DNA of 60,461 nt from an uncultured Prevotella sp. (GCA_934202525.1 CAKPYB010000019.1:1-60461); one strand, 5' to 3'. Positions 50,526 through 60,112 are shown, counted from the stretch's first letter. Notes: generated by a model from the letters alone, not told the origin. Program-made: numbers and translations.

Positions 50526-52514
50526 TTAAAAGTGTACTCTCACGCCTGCGTAGAACATCCTGCCCTCCACCGGTCCCCATACCAGGGTTGGTTCAAAATC
50601 CCTGCCCCATGGATTAGAGGCGCCATAGATAGGAGTCTTCTGCTTGAAACCCGTCAGGTTCTCGCCTCCTACATAGATGCTCCAATGGCGGAACCATCTC
50701 GTAACCTGCGCACTCACTTGCTCGAAGCTATGGAAACGAGGAGACCATGACTGGCTTCCATCCGCCAACAGATATGGCTCTGGATTCCTGCCTCCACCAT
50801 TCAACTGCACAGTGGCATCAAATTGCCAAAGACCAAGAGGAGTCTTATAAGATGCCGTGAAGAGCGCCTTGTACTTGCTGGTCAATGGCTTCTCCATCAA
50901 ACTCTTGCCGTAATCGTAGGTACACTTCACATCGTTCAGACGATAAGCAGCTGTTATCTCCAATCCTCTCAGCAATGGATAAGAGGCATCTATCTGGAAG
51001 GTGTGCGAATAAGACTTGCCCCTCAAATTGTAGATGGCGATAAGCTCCTTATTGGCATCATAATCCACCACCGCTTGATTCTCGAAGCTAGTATAGTAAT
51101 ACTCGGCGTTCAGTTTCAGCGTCTTGCCAAACATAGGGATGTAGAAAGCCGTGCTCAGTCCATAGTTCCAAGCCTCCTCTTGCTTGAGGTCTTTGCTGAT
51201 ATTGAGGTTTCTGCCACTCGACAAGAGGTAATTATACTCAGCCAAGGCAAACACCGTACGATAGCCCTTACCTGCCGACAAGCGGATGCTGATGGCATCA
51301 ATAGGCGAATACTTCACGTGGAAACGAGGGGTGAAGAAGTTGCCATAAAGCGAACTATGGTCGAAACGGACACCTGCCATCGCCGTCAACTTCGTGCCTA
51401 ACGTATAGGTATATTGGGCGTATGCTCCAGGAGTTGTTTCCTTCTCGTTTTTCCCCAGGTTTTGCCCCAGGTAATCGTGATTGAAGCTCAATCCCAACGA
51501 CAGGTTGTGCTGAGTAGAGAAATTGGTCTCAAACATCAGCGAGCCATAGAGATTCTTCTCATTGAGGTCGTAGAACTTGTTGCCATACTGGGCATCGAGC
51601 TGGTGCATCGAAGCCGAGGACATGAAGGCAATATTGGTACCATGCTCGTGATCGAGGATGAAGGCATGTTTCATATAACCCTCATAACGGTTAGTATGGA
51701 GCTTGATTCTGTAAATATCATCATTATGAACGTGCTCAGCATCCTGTCCGCTGGTACGAATCTCCTTCAAAGCCCCAAGTCCACCATGGAAGATGTACTT
51801 GTCGCCTTTATACACCCATCGGTTCTGCACATTATATTGTTCCCTGCCCGGCATATCATAAAAGCCATCGCCATTATCATCATGGTTTTTGAGGATATTC
51901 TCATGATGCAACAATATCTCCGTTGCCCACTTATCCGAGAGATGCACATTGGCATCGGCATTTGCCTCGATTCGGCTCTTGGAATCGCCAAAGAGGTTCA
52001 CCTCCACCTTTTGCTCATCCTCTGGCTGCAAGTAATCCACGTTGATTTGCCCTGTGATAGACTCATAACCATTCTTCACCGAAGCACTTCCCTTCGATAC
52101 CTGAATGCCCTTCATCCAAGGTCCCGGCACATAGCCGAGGGCGTATGGGATGGCGGCACCACGGAAGTTAGGGAGATTCTCGGTGAGCATCTGTACATAG
52201 GTGCCCGAAAGGCCGAGGAGTTTGATTTGTCTTGCTCCAGTCGTGGCATCATTATAAGCCACATCCACCGATGGGTTGGTCGTAAAACTCTCGCCCAGGT
52301 TGCAGCAAGCCGCCTTGAAGAGTTCATCCTTGTTCACAGCGATGCCATTCACAGCACCGGCCAATCGGGAAGTACCCGCCTTGCGAGCCACCACCTTCAC
52401 CTCATGCAAGGTCTCGTTCTTGAAGATGGAATCCAGCGAGGCGGTATCTGTTTGAGAATATCCCTTGAGTGCCAGCATCAAGAGGGCACTCGTCAATATA
52501 TATCTTGAATACAT
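50526..52514 (-). CDS. TonB-dependent outer-membrane receptor (metal-cluster associated)
   Basis: A 662-residue outer-membrane receptor. A signal peptide (1-about 20, ending GYSQ) is followed by the plug domain (about 35-150) with ARQIKLLGLSGTYVQMLTEN and YESITGQINVDY. A 22-strand barrel ending in an aromatic residue (VRVHF) follows. The N-terminal carboxypeptidase-like domain common in Bacteroidota receptors is absent. His-rich stretches (DAEHVHNDD, ILDHEHGTN) could bind metal. Its place between a Cu-type P-ATPase and an HMA protein suggests transport of copper or a metal chelate. Confidence 0.9.
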   Translation of the reverse strand: MYSRYILTSALLMLALKGYSQTDTASLDSIFKNETLHEVKVVARKAGTSRLAGAVNGIAVNKDELFKAACCNLGESFTTNPSVDVAYNDATTGARQIKLLGLSGTYVQMLTENLPNFRGAAIPYALGYVPGPWMKGIQVSKGSASVKNGYESITGQINVDYLQPEDEQKVEVNLFGDSKSRIEANADANVHLSDKWATEILLHHENILKNHDDNGDGFYDMPGREQYNVQNRWVYKGDKYIFHGGLGALKEIRTSGQDAEHVHNDDIYRIKLHTNRYEGYMKHAFILDHEHGTNIAFMSSASMHQLDAQYGNKFYDLNEKNLYGSLMFETNFSTQHNLSLGLSFNHDYLGQNLGKNEKETTPGAYAQYTYTLGTKLTAMAGVRFDHSSLYGNFFTPRFHVKYSPIDAISIRLSAGKGYRTVFALAEYNYLLSSGRNLNISKDLKQEEAWNYGLSTAFYIPMFGKTLKLNAEYYYTSFENQAVVDYDANKELIAIYNLRGKSYSHTFQIDASYPLLRGLEITAAYRLNDVKCTYDYGKSLMEKPLTSKYKALFTASYKTPLGLWQFDATVQLNGGGRNPEPYLLADGSQSWSPRFHSFEQVSAQVTRWFRHWSIYVGGENLTGFKQKTPIYGASNPWGRDFEPTLVWGPVEGRMFYAGVRVHF

Positions 52515-52596
52515 AAATATCTTTCCTTATTTATTTTGTCCGAGTCTCGGATTTTTTACCTTTTTACTTTTTTACCCTTTTACTTTTAAAAAGCCT

Positions 52597-54564
52597 TTAA
52601 GCGAAGCGCAATCGCAACGAATTAAGGACGACACTTACGCTTGAACATGCCATCAAGGCACTTGCCCCCATCGGCGTAATCTGGAAGTTGATGCCGAAGA
52701 GATACAGGACACCTGCCGCCAAAGGGATGCAGATGAGGTTGTAGATGAATGCCCAGAAGAGGTTCTGCCAAATCATGCTCACCGTCTTTCTGCTGAGTTT
52801 CACGGCATCAGGTATCGCCATCAGGTCATCACCCATCAGCGTAACCTGTGCCACATCCATCGCCACATCCGTCCCCTTGCCTATCGCCATACTGACATCG
52901 GCAAGAGCCAAAGCCTGGGTATCGTTGATGCCATCGCCTATCATCATCACATGCTTACCCTCCGCCTGGAGTTTCTTGACCAAGGCTTGCTTGTCATCAG
53001 GCTTTACCTTGCTCTGATAATGCCCGATGCCAGCCTTGTTTGCCCAATAGCGAGCCGCCTCTTCCCGGTCGCCACTCATCATATACACCTCGATGCCTTC
53101 CTCTTGCAACAGTTTCATTGCCTCAGAAGCATGAGGCTTGAGGGTTTCACGAGACTCTAAATCATCCAATCCATCCCCTTTCGTAAAATCTACATTCTGA
53201 TTAGGAATGGTGAGCGTGCCCGTCTTGTCGATGACGAGGGCATTCACCTTACGGAGATTTTCGAGGGCGGCGGCATCCTTGATGAGGATTTGCTTCTGTG
53301 CCGCCTTTCCAATTCCCACCATCAAGGCAGTAGGCGTCGCCAAACCCATAGCACAAGGACAGGCGATAACCAATACCGCCACGGCACTCAGGATAGCCTG
53401 AGGCAGATAGGCATTGCCACCGATTATCCACCAAGCCAGGAACGTAATCAAGGCGATGCCTGCCACCACAGGCACAAACACCAAGGCCGCCTTATCCACG
53501 ATGCGCTGTACTGGAGCCTTGCTTCCCTGTGCCTCCTGTACCATCTTGATGATATGTGCCAGGGTGGTGTTCTCCCCTATCTGTTTGGCTCTCAGACGGA
53601 GTTTGCCTTGGCTCGGAATCGTGCCGGACAAGACCTCATCACCCACTCTCTTTGCCACAGGCATAGGCTCGCCTGTAATCATCGCCTCATCCACGTATGC
53701 CGCATCAGCGGTCATAAAACTCTCGGATTGGGTTACCACACCATCCACCGGAATCTTTTCTCCTGCACGTACCTCGATGACATCACCACGTTGGATAGTA
53801 GAGATTGGCACCTCCTCCAACTTCTCGCTGGTAACCAGTCGGGCGGTCTTCGGTTGCAAGCCCATCAACTGCTTGATACTTGACGCCGTGCCATCCTTCG
53901 CCTTCTCCTCCAGGCATCTTCCTGTCAAGACGAAGGTAATGATCATCACCGAGGCATCGAAGTAGGTATGCCATTCGATACCTCTTACTCCCCATACCAT
54001 TTCTCCGAAAAAGGTATTGAAGGTACTGAAGAGGAAGGCGATGAGGGTACTCAGAGCCACGAGCGAATCCATGTTGGCGGTACGATGCTTGAGTTGTTTC
54101 CATGCCGAGACATAGAACATGCGACCGCAGTACACCATGTTCAAGAGGGCGAGAATCAAGGATATCTGGTTGTTGAAAGCCGAGGTGTGGCTATCCATCA
54201 TCATACCATCGCCCATAGAGGCGGTGTTCTCCATACCGAGCGATACCCAGCCCATGGAGAACGCCATCACGAGAATGGCGAAGAGCCAAGACAGAAGAGT
54301 CTTGCGCTTCAAGAGAGTAAATTCACGGCGATTGATTTCCTCAGCACTACGGTCTGCCTCTATGACGAGGTCATAGCCTGCATTGGAAATCTCTCGTTTC
54401 ATATCTTCGAGGGTAATCTTCTCTGGGTCATAATCGACAAGGGCGGTGCGTCCTGCCAGGGAAACCGTGGCGGAATTTATGCCCTCAAGAGAGTTGAGCT
54501 TACGCTCCACATTGGCAGAGCATACGGAGCATGCCATGCCAATTACTGGTATGGTTTTCTTCAT
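52597..54564 (-). CDS. Copper-type P1B ATPase lacking a recognisable N-domain
   Basis: A 655-residue P-type ATPase. An N-terminal HMA domain has CSVC (12-15). Eight membrane helices, the actuator TGE (298-300), the metal site CPC (402-404), the phosphorylation site DKTGT (446-450) and the hinge GDGIND (543-548) are all present. The last helices have YN and MACSS patterns typical of Cu+ exporters. Only about 45 residues separate DKTGT from the SGD motif (497-499), where about 160 are usual, and no HP or GxGxxG motif is seen. The ATP-binding domain thus appears to be missing. Own promoter with an operator-like palindrome. Confidence 0.9.
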   Translation of the reverse strand: MKKTIPVIGMACSVCSANVERKLNSLEGINSATVSLAGRTALVDYDPEKITLEDMKREISNAGYDLVIEADRSAEEINRREFTLLKRKTLLSWLFAILVMAFSMGWVSLGMENTASMGDGMMMDSHTSAFNNQISLILALLNMVYCGRMFYVSAWKQLKHRTANMDSLVALSTLIAFLFSTFNTFFGEMVWGVRGIEWHTYFDASVMIITFVLTGRCLEEKAKDGTASSIKQLMGLQPKTARLVTSEKLEEVPISTIQRGDVIEVRAGEKIPVDGVVTQSESFMTADAAYVDEAMITGEPMPVAKRVGDEVLSGTIPSQGKLRLRAKQIGENTTLAHIIKMVQEAQGSKAPVQRIVDKAALVFVPVVAGIALITFLAWWIIGGNAYLPQAILSAVAVLVIACPCAMGLATPTALMVGIGKAAQKQILIKDAAALENLRKVNALVIDKTGTLTIPNQNVDFTKGDGLDDLESRETLKPHASEAMKLLQEEGIEVYMMSGDREEAARYWANKAGIGHYQSKVKPDDKQALVKKLQAEGKHVMMIGDGINDTQALALADVSMAIGKGTDVAMDVAQVTLMGDDLMAIPDAVKLSRKTVSMIWQNLFWAFIYNLICIPLAAGVLYLFGINFQITPMGASALMACSSVSVVLNSLRLRFA

Positions 54565-54648
54565 TGTTTCTTTCCTTATTTACATTATATATATGTATGC
54601 TACCCTAAGTTTTTACTGATAGGGATAGGCATACGACAATCTTGGTTG

Positions 54649-54656
54649 CAAAAGTA
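54649..54656 (-). promoter_or_regulatory. Promoter -7 box of the P-type ATPase gene (TACTTTTG)
   Basis: Minus-strand TACTTTTG followed by CAACC, 84 nt before the ATPase ATG. Confidence 0.6.
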
Positions 54657-54673
54657 CAAAAAATCTTTTGCAA

Positions 54674-54689
54674 CCTATTTGCAAATAGG
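54674..54689. promoter_or_regulatory. 16-bp perfect palindrome at the P-type ATPase promoter
   Basis: CCTATTTGCAAATAGG is a perfect palindrome whose near edge is 17 bp upstream of the -7 box, overlapping the -33 region. It lies 6 bp after the end of the HYC_CC_PP gene. Probably an operator for a dimeric regulator. Confidence 0.6.
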
Positions 54690-54695
54690 GAAAAA

Positions 54696-55109
54696 TCAAA
54701 TAATCAGGATGTTAAGGAGGGCAAGATAAGCCCTTGGAGGCGAATGCGGAACGTTCCGATTCCAATATCTTGCCTTCTGAATGCTACAGATAACAGGACG
54801 GGACAACGTCTGCCAAAGAGCTGGTACGATGCCTGCAAACACGGGAGCAGCATCGAAATCCAAGTGTTGGATAGAGACCGTAGGTGATAGCTTCACCTGC
54901 TTCACATCCATGCAATGCTTGTTCACCTGTGCGCCCAGCTTGCCTTGGCAGCAGTCATAATCCATGCAACGTTTCACGCAACAGTCAGCCACCGCACCCA
55001 CCATCACCTTGTCATAGCGAAGGCAGTGCATGACGGTAGTACCCACGCTCAGGTAAACCACCATGAGCGAGAGCATCAAAGTCATCAATATGTTGAGCGA
55101 ACGTTTCAT
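54696..55109 (-). CDS. HYC_CC_PP-family exported cysteine-rich protein
   Basis: A 137-residue protein. The N-terminal signal or anchor (about 5-28) is followed by VMHCLRYDKV, then VADCCVKRCMDYDCCQ with six Cys in a short span, and a C-terminal PPRAYLALLNILII. The ordered HC, CC and PP motifs fit the small HYC_CC_PP family of Bacteroidota, found next to copper or heavy-metal genes. The Cys cluster probably binds metal. Just upstream of the P-type ATPase, with its own promoter box. Confidence 0.75.
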   Translation of the reverse strand: MKRSLNILMTLMLSLMVVYLSVGTTVMHCLRYDKVMVGAVADCCVKRCMDYDCCQGKLGAQVNKHCMDVKQVKLSPTVSIQHLDFDAAPVFAGIVPALWQTLSRPVICSIQKARYWNRNVPHSPPRAYLALLNILII

Positions 55110-55141
55110 ACCTATTTTTTACACTTTTCTTTTTCGGGTTG

Positions 55142-55149
55142 CAAAATTA
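55142..55149 (-). promoter_or_regulatory. Promoter -7 box of the HYC_CC_PP gene (TAATTTTG)
   Basis: Minus-strand TAATTTTG followed by CAACC, 32 nt before the ATG at 55109. Confidence 0.6.
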
Positions 55150-55283
55150 AGCATTTTCATCAGAATAAGAATATAATACCCCCATAAATTAATGACCTTT
55201 AACGGTTCCGGGATTTTTCATCATCAAGATGAGAAGTAGTAGATTTTTTTTCTTATTGATAATATCATAAATAATGATACCAT

Positions 55284-55373
55284 CTATAAGTTATAAAAAC
55301 TAAAAATAGACAAGTTTTATCACTTATAAGTGAAACTTTTCGTATATTTGCAGAAAATTTCATTTATAAGTGA
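55284..55373 (+). promoter_or_regulatory. Three TTATAAGTGA-like sites spaced exactly 40 bp at the AAA_14 ATPase promoter
   Basis: Sites begin at 55284 (CTATAAGTTA, 8/10), 55324 (TTATAAGTGA) and 55364 (TTATAAGTGA). The middle one is half of the 14-bp palindrome TCACTTATAAGTGA (55320-55333), 9 bp before the -7 box. The last lies between the promoter and the start codon. The array looks like operators for a dimeric DNA-binding protein. Confidence 0.6.
55343..55350 (+). promoter_or_regulatory. Promoter -7 box of the AAA_14 ATPase gene (TATATTTG)
   Basis: TATATTTG followed by CAG, 30 nt before the ATG at 55381. Confidence 0.65.
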
Positions 55374-55380
55374 TAAAAAT

Positions 55381-56586
55381 ATGGCAACTATTATTCGACA
55401 ATCATATATCGACAAGATAGAAAGGTATCTTGGTAAGGAGACCATCATCGTATTAGTAGGTCAACGTCGTGTAGGCAAAAGCTGCATGATGAAAATGATT
55501 CGTGACCGTAAGAAGGCAGATGACAGCAACAATATCATCTATATAGATAAGGAGAAAAGAGAGTTTGACAACATTCAGACCTATCAGGATCTCAACGACT
55601 ATATCGGACTGTATTTTCAGTCCGACAAACATAACTATATCCTTATCGATGAGATACAAGACATCAAGGAATTTGAACGCTCCATCCGAAGTTATCGCAC
55701 AGAACCAAACACCGATATCATCATCACTGGTAGCAATGCCCGTATGCTGAGCAATGAACTAAGCACACTCATCGGTGGCAGATATAAGGAAATCTATATC
55801 CAATCGCTGAGCTATAATGAGTTTTTGGAATTTCATCAACTATCTGATAATGACGAAGCACTTGCTCTGTACATTCAGTATGGCGGTTTGCCTGGACTGG
55901 CAAAGATAGGCCTTGAAGAGGATGATGCACGTGAATATCAAATGGATATTTACCATACCGTCTTACTTAAGGATGTCATTATGCGCAACCAAATTAGAAA
56001 CGTGCCATTCTTAGAGAACCTGGTGCGTTTCCTTGCAGATAATACTGGTAAACTCATCTCTGCCAACAGCATCTCCAAATATATGAAATCTCAAGGAGAA
56101 TCCATTGCTTCGGCAGCTATCACCAATTACATATCCTTCCTTTGCGAAGCCTATATCCTGCACAAGGTGAACCGCTATGACATCCACGGCAAACGTATCT
56201 TTGAAACCAACGATAAGTTTTATTTTGAAGACAACGGCATTAGAAATGCCATTGCCGGGGGAACACGTGAAGGAGACATCGAGAAAGTGATAGAGAATAT
56301 CATCTATCAGAACCTCATACGCTTGGGCTATCAAGTTTATGTAGGACAACTGCAAGCTGGAGAAATCGACTTTGTATGTACCAAACCAGGCGGCGAACAC
56401 ATCTACGTGCAAGCTTCTTATATCATAGCCGACGATGCAACCAGAGAGCGTGAGTTTGGCAATCTCCGTGCCATCAAGGACAACTATCCGAAGTACGTCA
56501 TCTCCATGACTCCTCTGCTCACCAAGAACGATGATGACGGCATCACGCACCTGCATCTTCGCAAGTTCCTGACTGAAGGAATATAA
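55381..56586 (+). CDS. AAA_14 ATPase with C-terminal DUF4143 domain
   Basis: A 401-residue protein. Walker A is GQRRVGKS (27-34), Walker B is YILIDEIQD (86-94), and the sensor-like IITGSNARML follows. The C-terminal DUF4143 region (about 200-370) includes RNVPFLENLVRFLADNTGKL and the nuclease-like stretch QLQAGEIDFVCTKPGG with EIDF. The family is widespread and its role unsettled; links to DNA transactions or regulation have been suggested. The start at 55381 is downstream of the promoter box; a longer frame is not used. Convergent with the WYL gene. Confidence 0.9.
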   Translation: MATIIRQSYIDKIERYLGKETIIVLVGQRRVGKSCMMKMIRDRKKADDSNNIIYIDKEKREFDNIQTYQDLNDYIGLYFQSDKHNYILIDEIQDIKEFERSIRSYRTEPNTDIIITGSNARMLSNELSTLIGGRYKEIYIQSLSYNEFLEFHQLSDNDEALALYIQYGGLPGLAKIGLEEDDAREYQMDIYHTVLLKDVIMRNQIRNVPFLENLVRFLADNTGKLISANSISKYMKSQGESIASAAITNYISFLCEAYILHKVNRYDIHGKRIFETNDKFYFEDNGIRNAIAGGTREGDIEKVIENIIYQNLIRLGYQVYVGQLQAGEIDFVCTKPGGEHIYVQASYIIADDATREREFGNLRAIKDNYPKYVISMTPLLTKNDDDGITHLHLRKFLTEGI

Positions 56587-56592
56587 ATAACA

Positions 56593-56640
56593 GGAATTCC
56601 TCAGATTGGACACACAGTGTATTCCCGATCTGAGGATTCC
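56593..56640. terminator. Bidirectional hairpin between the AAA_14 ATPase and WYL genes
   Basis: GGAATTCCTCAGATTGG pairs imperfectly with CCCGATCTGAGGATTCC around a 14-nt loop. It separates convergent genes. Confidence 0.7.
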
Positions 56641-56641
56641 T

Positions 56642-57595
56642 TCATTCTTCCCCATTCAGGCATTCGCCTGTCTCATAACTCTTCGTCATATCCTTCAAGA
56701 TACCAATCATCTCCTGCCTCAAACTCTCGGGCTTCAGTACGATGATGTTTCTGCCATGCCATAACAGTTCCTGAAGAAAATCACGGCTGGGGCGAACGGT
56801 GAGGGTATATTCCCGAAACATTCCATCTTTCGACTCCTTTACTTTCTGCTGACTCTCGTGCAGCGGAACCTCCTCGATGTAATTGTATTCCGGATAAAAG
56901 GCACGGATGCGGATTTTCTCTATGGGTACATCTTCCATCCGATAAATGCCGAAGCAATCTTCATAATAATTCTCTGGAGTCAGGAACTTCTTCATCCTTG
57001 CCGGCAACGGATGCTTCTCGCAAATAAGCTTCAGGAAACTGATGCGGTCGAAAGGAAGACAGCGAACGAGCTTCTTTTCATCCTGTTCTTCACTCTTCAC
57101 TTTCACTCCTATCACGTACCACCGTTGTTTGAAATATCTCACGAAAGCCGGTTGCAGCACAATATCGCTCTCAGCTCCGAACCCCGAAACATACTTAAAC
57201 TTCAGCAGATATTGCTTATCTATCGCAGCAAGAATATCATCCAGATATTCCGTGTTGTATGGCGGCGTATCGAGCATCACCTTATTATGAAACTTCAGCA
57301 TATCACCTAACGAAGCCAGCCGCAGGGAACTCAGCATCCATTCCGTCACATCATCATTAGCGATCGGATCACGCTTCAGATAATACCGATAGCCGTCGCT
57401 CTTGTCGCATTCCACAGTAATGCCAAACTGCGACTGGATATTTTCACGATAACGATGAAAGGTACGTTTGTCCAGCTCATCCTCATCCTGATTAGCGTTG
57501 GCATCACGCCACTCATTAGCAATCTCCTCAAAGGTAAGATGCGTACGATCCAAGAGGCCTATCAGCCAACTATAGAATTTTACACGATTGTCCAT
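56642..57595 (-). CDS. WYL domain-containing transcriptional regulator
   Basis: A 317-residue protein. The N-terminal winged-helix part (about 1-75) has WLIGLLDRTHLTFEEIANEW and ERTFHRYRENIQ-like sequence (DKRTFHRYRENIQSQF). The WYL region (about 125-200) has KYVSGFGAESDIVLQPAFV and KQRWYVIGVKV. A C-terminal WCX-like domain ends with ELLWHGRNIIVLKPESLRQE. WYL proteins sense nucleotide or nucleic acid ligands and often regulate defence genes. Its targets are unknown. The following 295 bp (57596-57890) hold no gene I can support. Confidence 0.9.
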   Translation of the reverse strand: MDNRVKFYSWLIGLLDRTHLTFEEIANEWRDANANQDEDELDKRTFHRYRENIQSQFGITVECDKSDGYRYYLKRDPIANDDVTEWMLSSLRLASLGDMLKFHNKVMLDTPPYNTEYLDDILAAIDKQYLLKFKYVSGFGAESDIVLQPAFVRYFKQRWYVIGVKVKSEEQDEKKLVRCLPFDRISFLKLICEKHPLPARMKKFLTPENYYEDCFGIYRMEDVPIEKIRIRAFYPEYNYIEEVPLHESQQKVKESKDGMFREYTLTVRPSRDFLQELLWHGRNIIVLKPESLRQEMIGILKDMTKSYETGECLNGEE

Positions 57596-57890
57596 AATCT
57601 CTAAATATCTAATGAATATTTACAAGAAATGCCTAAAAAGAGGAGAAAAGATAGCCAACAAAATGGTAATGCTAAATGCTGGCGTTTCTGACTTTTGTCA
57701 TATACCAATGCGCGATACACTTGTGCCCGATGCTTGAAATGAACTGTGAACAAACTCGTCTCTTTGCATGAAACACATGAATTTTTAATAATGCTAACAC
57801 AGACCTATTGCCTGATGTCAGTTTCTTGCTGCCTCTATCTTTTCTCCGAAAATTTTAATCTACTCAATGAAAATTTCAATCCTCGCTCCA

Positions 57891-58364
57891 TTATCGGGGC
57901 AAGTCTTGCAAATCCACCAAATCTACAGTCCAGTTCAAACTCTGAATTTTCAGGTCGAGCTCCCGATACTGCTTGGCATAGGTATCAGCCTCCTTACGAA
58001 GAGCCTTTATATCTATGGTTCTAACATATTTCAGTTCGTTTCTGCCAAAGCGAGTATCGTTGGCAGCTACGTAGTTCACCACCTCTTTCAATGCCTTGAC
58101 ACGCATCGACAAGACGTCTCTCTTGGCTATCAATCGAGTCAAGGAGTCTCCGTCCTGAACTATCTGAACGTTGGTGATGTTGATGCGATAAACCAGATCT
58201 TCCAACTGGACGAGGGCTTCATCCAGTTCCTTGTACAGTTCCTCCACGTTATCGCAAGGTTCATCGCCCTCCTGTACCTTGGCGCTTTCCTTGATACGTT
58301 CTTTCAGTTGAGCCACTCTCTTCTGCAAGTCGGCTCTGATGCTCAATGCTTCTGCTAACTTCAT
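57891..58364 (-). CDS. DIP1984 family protein
   Basis: A 157-residue helical protein starting MKLAEALSIRADLQKRVAQL. It has the family pattern of long amphipathic helices and the segment YRINITNVQIVQDGDSLTRL then IAKRDVLSMRVKALKEVV. Function is unknown; some members were once named septicolysin. No signal peptide or membrane helix. It is 55 nt downstream of the unknown paralog gene on the same strand and may share its transcript. Confidence 0.88.
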   Translation of the reverse strand: MKLAEALSIRADLQKRVAQLKERIKESAKVQEGDEPCDNVEELYKELDEALVQLEDLVYRINITNVQIVQDGDSLTRLIAKRDVLSMRVKALKEVVNYVAANDTRFGRNELKYVRTIDIKALRKEADTYAKQYRELDLKIQSLNWTVDLVDLQDLPR

Positions 58365-58419
58365 AATCTTCTATTTTTTATATATGTCGTTAAACTTCTT
58401 GTTTTATTATGTCAAGGTC

Positions 58420-59328
58420 TCAGCCTTTTTGTGTTCTACCCAAGCAAAGCACATCCTCAGGCCAATGAGGGTCGGTTTCATTTCCATCATCAGCATAACG
58501 AATATCTCGCTGTTCGGATATATTGCGGTCGTATTTCAGTTCCACGCTCACCGTGAAATCATCCATACGAAGAATGTCTGGCAGGCACCAAGGCTCATGA
58601 GTATGCAAGGCATGCATCGCATAACAGATGCACAAATGGTCGTACGCCTTGTTGTGCAGATAGCCTTCCGCCCACGACGTGCCATCGTCGAGCGTATCAG
58701 TCAACTCTCTCAACGTATCTTCTTCGTTGCCGAAAAAGTTGGCAGACGCACCATTCACGATGGTATCCATCTTGCAATGTCCTGTACTGAGCAACTCATC
58801 TGTCAGATGAATCATATAGTCGAAGTCGGAACCATAATAGTCATCATTCTCCAGATGCAAGACCGAGTCTTTGTCAGCATACTCGAATCGAAGCGTACTG
58901 TCCAAGTCGTAGCAGAAACGGTCGTCCACCTTGTATGGCGAACGGTAGAGCGTAAGCCAAAGGTTACGGCACTGCTCAAAACACTCCAAGGTGAGCTTGT
59001 AGAGTTTGTCGTTCAACTTGCTCAATCGTTCCACCTCGGCAGCAGTAGGATGAAGCATCATCTCGTCGAGCGTCACCTCACGAAGCCCGAGCAAATCGTC
59101 CAGCAAATCCCGCTCCGTATCACTGAAGTTACGGAAGAACCCATCTGGATTATTATCCTCACGATTCACCACCTTCTTGATACGACGTTCCACATCTTGT
59201 ATGATGGCACGCTTATCCTCTATCGTAGACTTTTCTCTTATAAAGTCAAAAAAATTGAAGATAGGATCAGTATTATAGCTACGGTTGTTCTCAACTTCAT
59301 CAATCAGTTTTTTCCATTCCTTTTCCAT
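58420..59328 (-). CDS. Unknown protein, paralog of its upstream neighbour
   Basis: A 302-residue acidic protein with no signal peptide or membrane helix. The N-terminal third is helical (RAIIQDVERRIKKVV). The middle has LENDDYYGSDFDYMIH. The C-terminal part has NKAYDHLCICYAMHALHTHE and LPDILRMDDFTVSVEL. These segments align closely with the protein at 59300-60112, so the two are paralogs. I do not recognise the family. Its start overlaps the end of the upstream gene by 29 nt, so it is translationally coupled. The Asp/Glu-rich nature would fit an immunity protein, but this is a guess. Confidence 0.8.
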   Translation of the reverse strand: MEKEWKKLIDEVENNRSYNTDPIFNFFDFIREKSTIEDKRAIIQDVERRIKKVVNREDNNPDGFFRNFSDTERDLLDDLLGLREVTLDEMMLHPTAAEVERLSKLNDKLYKLTLECFEQCRNLWLTLYRSPYKVDDRFCYDLDSTLRFEYADKDSVLHLENDDYYGSDFDYMIHLTDELLSTGHCKMDTIVNGASANFFGNEEDTLRELTDTLDDGTSWAEGYLHNKAYDHLCICYAMHALHTHEPWCLPDILRMDDFTVSVELKYDRNISEQRDIRYADDGNETDPHWPEDVLCLGRTQKG

Positions 59329-60112
59329 TTACTTCCTCTTTAAAGATCACGTTTCCTTTTTTCCATTGATACACCTCTCGCTCATATCTCAAGCTGACAT
59401 CCGTCCAAAAATCATCCATACGGAGGATGTCGGGCAAAGAATAATATTCATGACTATGTAACGAGTGCATGAGATGGCAGATACAAAATCTGTCGAAAGC
59501 CTGATTGTCGAGATAATCCAAATTCCAGTTGGTCCCATCATCAGCCACTAGAGGTTCCCCATACGAATACCGCCCACTATCCCTAAAATTGCAATGAAAA
59601 TGGAGCATATACTCGAAGTCTGAGCCATAATAGTCATCATTATCCATCTTGAGGACGGAATCCTCATCATTCCAACTGAAATCAACGTGCTCCTCCACAT
59701 CATAATAATCCTCGTTTGCCATCAAGCTCGGTGAGTGCAACAAAGACTTCCAGAGGTTGCGACCTTGCGCAAAGGCATCCTTCGACAGTTCATGAAGTTT
59801 ATCGTTCTGATGTCCCAAACGCTCAATTTCTTCCTCTGTAGGATTTAACATCATCACATTGAGAATCTTTACCCGAGTACTCCAAAGGGAATCAAGCACC
59901 TCCCGCTCCTGTTCACTGAACTTACGGAAGCGGAAACTCTTGTCCGCATCATAACGGGCTATCATCTTGATGCGACGCTCTACTTCTTGTACAACTCTGC
60001 GCTTGTCATCATCCGACGCTTCGCCCACATACTCCATCAAAGCGAAGAAAGCCTCCGTTTCAAACGGATCTTTCTCAATTGTATCGATAAGTTGAATCCA
60101 ATTTTCCTTCAT
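59300..60112 (-). CDS. Unknown protein, paralog of its downstream neighbour
   Basis: A 270-residue acidic protein. Shared segments with the downstream paralog include RRVVQEVERRIKMI, MDNDDYYGSDFEYMLH, DDGTNWNLDYLDNQAFD, FCICHLMHSLHSHE and SLPDILRMDDFWTDV. It has no export signal. Its start overlaps the end of the LRR gene by 38 nt and its end overlaps the next start by 29 nt. Such long coupled overlaps suggest the three products are made in fixed ratio. Confidence 0.8.
   Translation of the reverse strand: MKENWIQLIDTIEKDPFETEAFFALMEYVGEASDDDKRRVVQEVERRIKMIARYDADKSFRFRKFSEQEREVLDSLWSTRVKILNVMMLNPTEEEIERLGHQNDKLHELSKDAFAQGRNLWKSLLHSPSLMANEDYYDVEEHVDFSWNDEDSVLKMDNDDYYGSDFEYMLHFHCNFRDSGRYSYGEPLVADDGTNWNLDYLDNQAFDRFCICHLMHSLHSHEYYSLPDILRMDDFWTDVSLRYEREVYQWKKGNVIFKEEVNGKGMEKTD

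Noticed and set aside
51414..52508. 364-codon open frame opposite the TonB receptor gene
   Set aside because: Antisense to a clear receptor gene, no domain, low-complexity Ile/Leu/His composition.
57596..57890. Gene or RNA between WYL and DIP1984 genes
   Set aside because: No frame with a plausible start and family, no tRNA-like or terminator-like fold that I could support.
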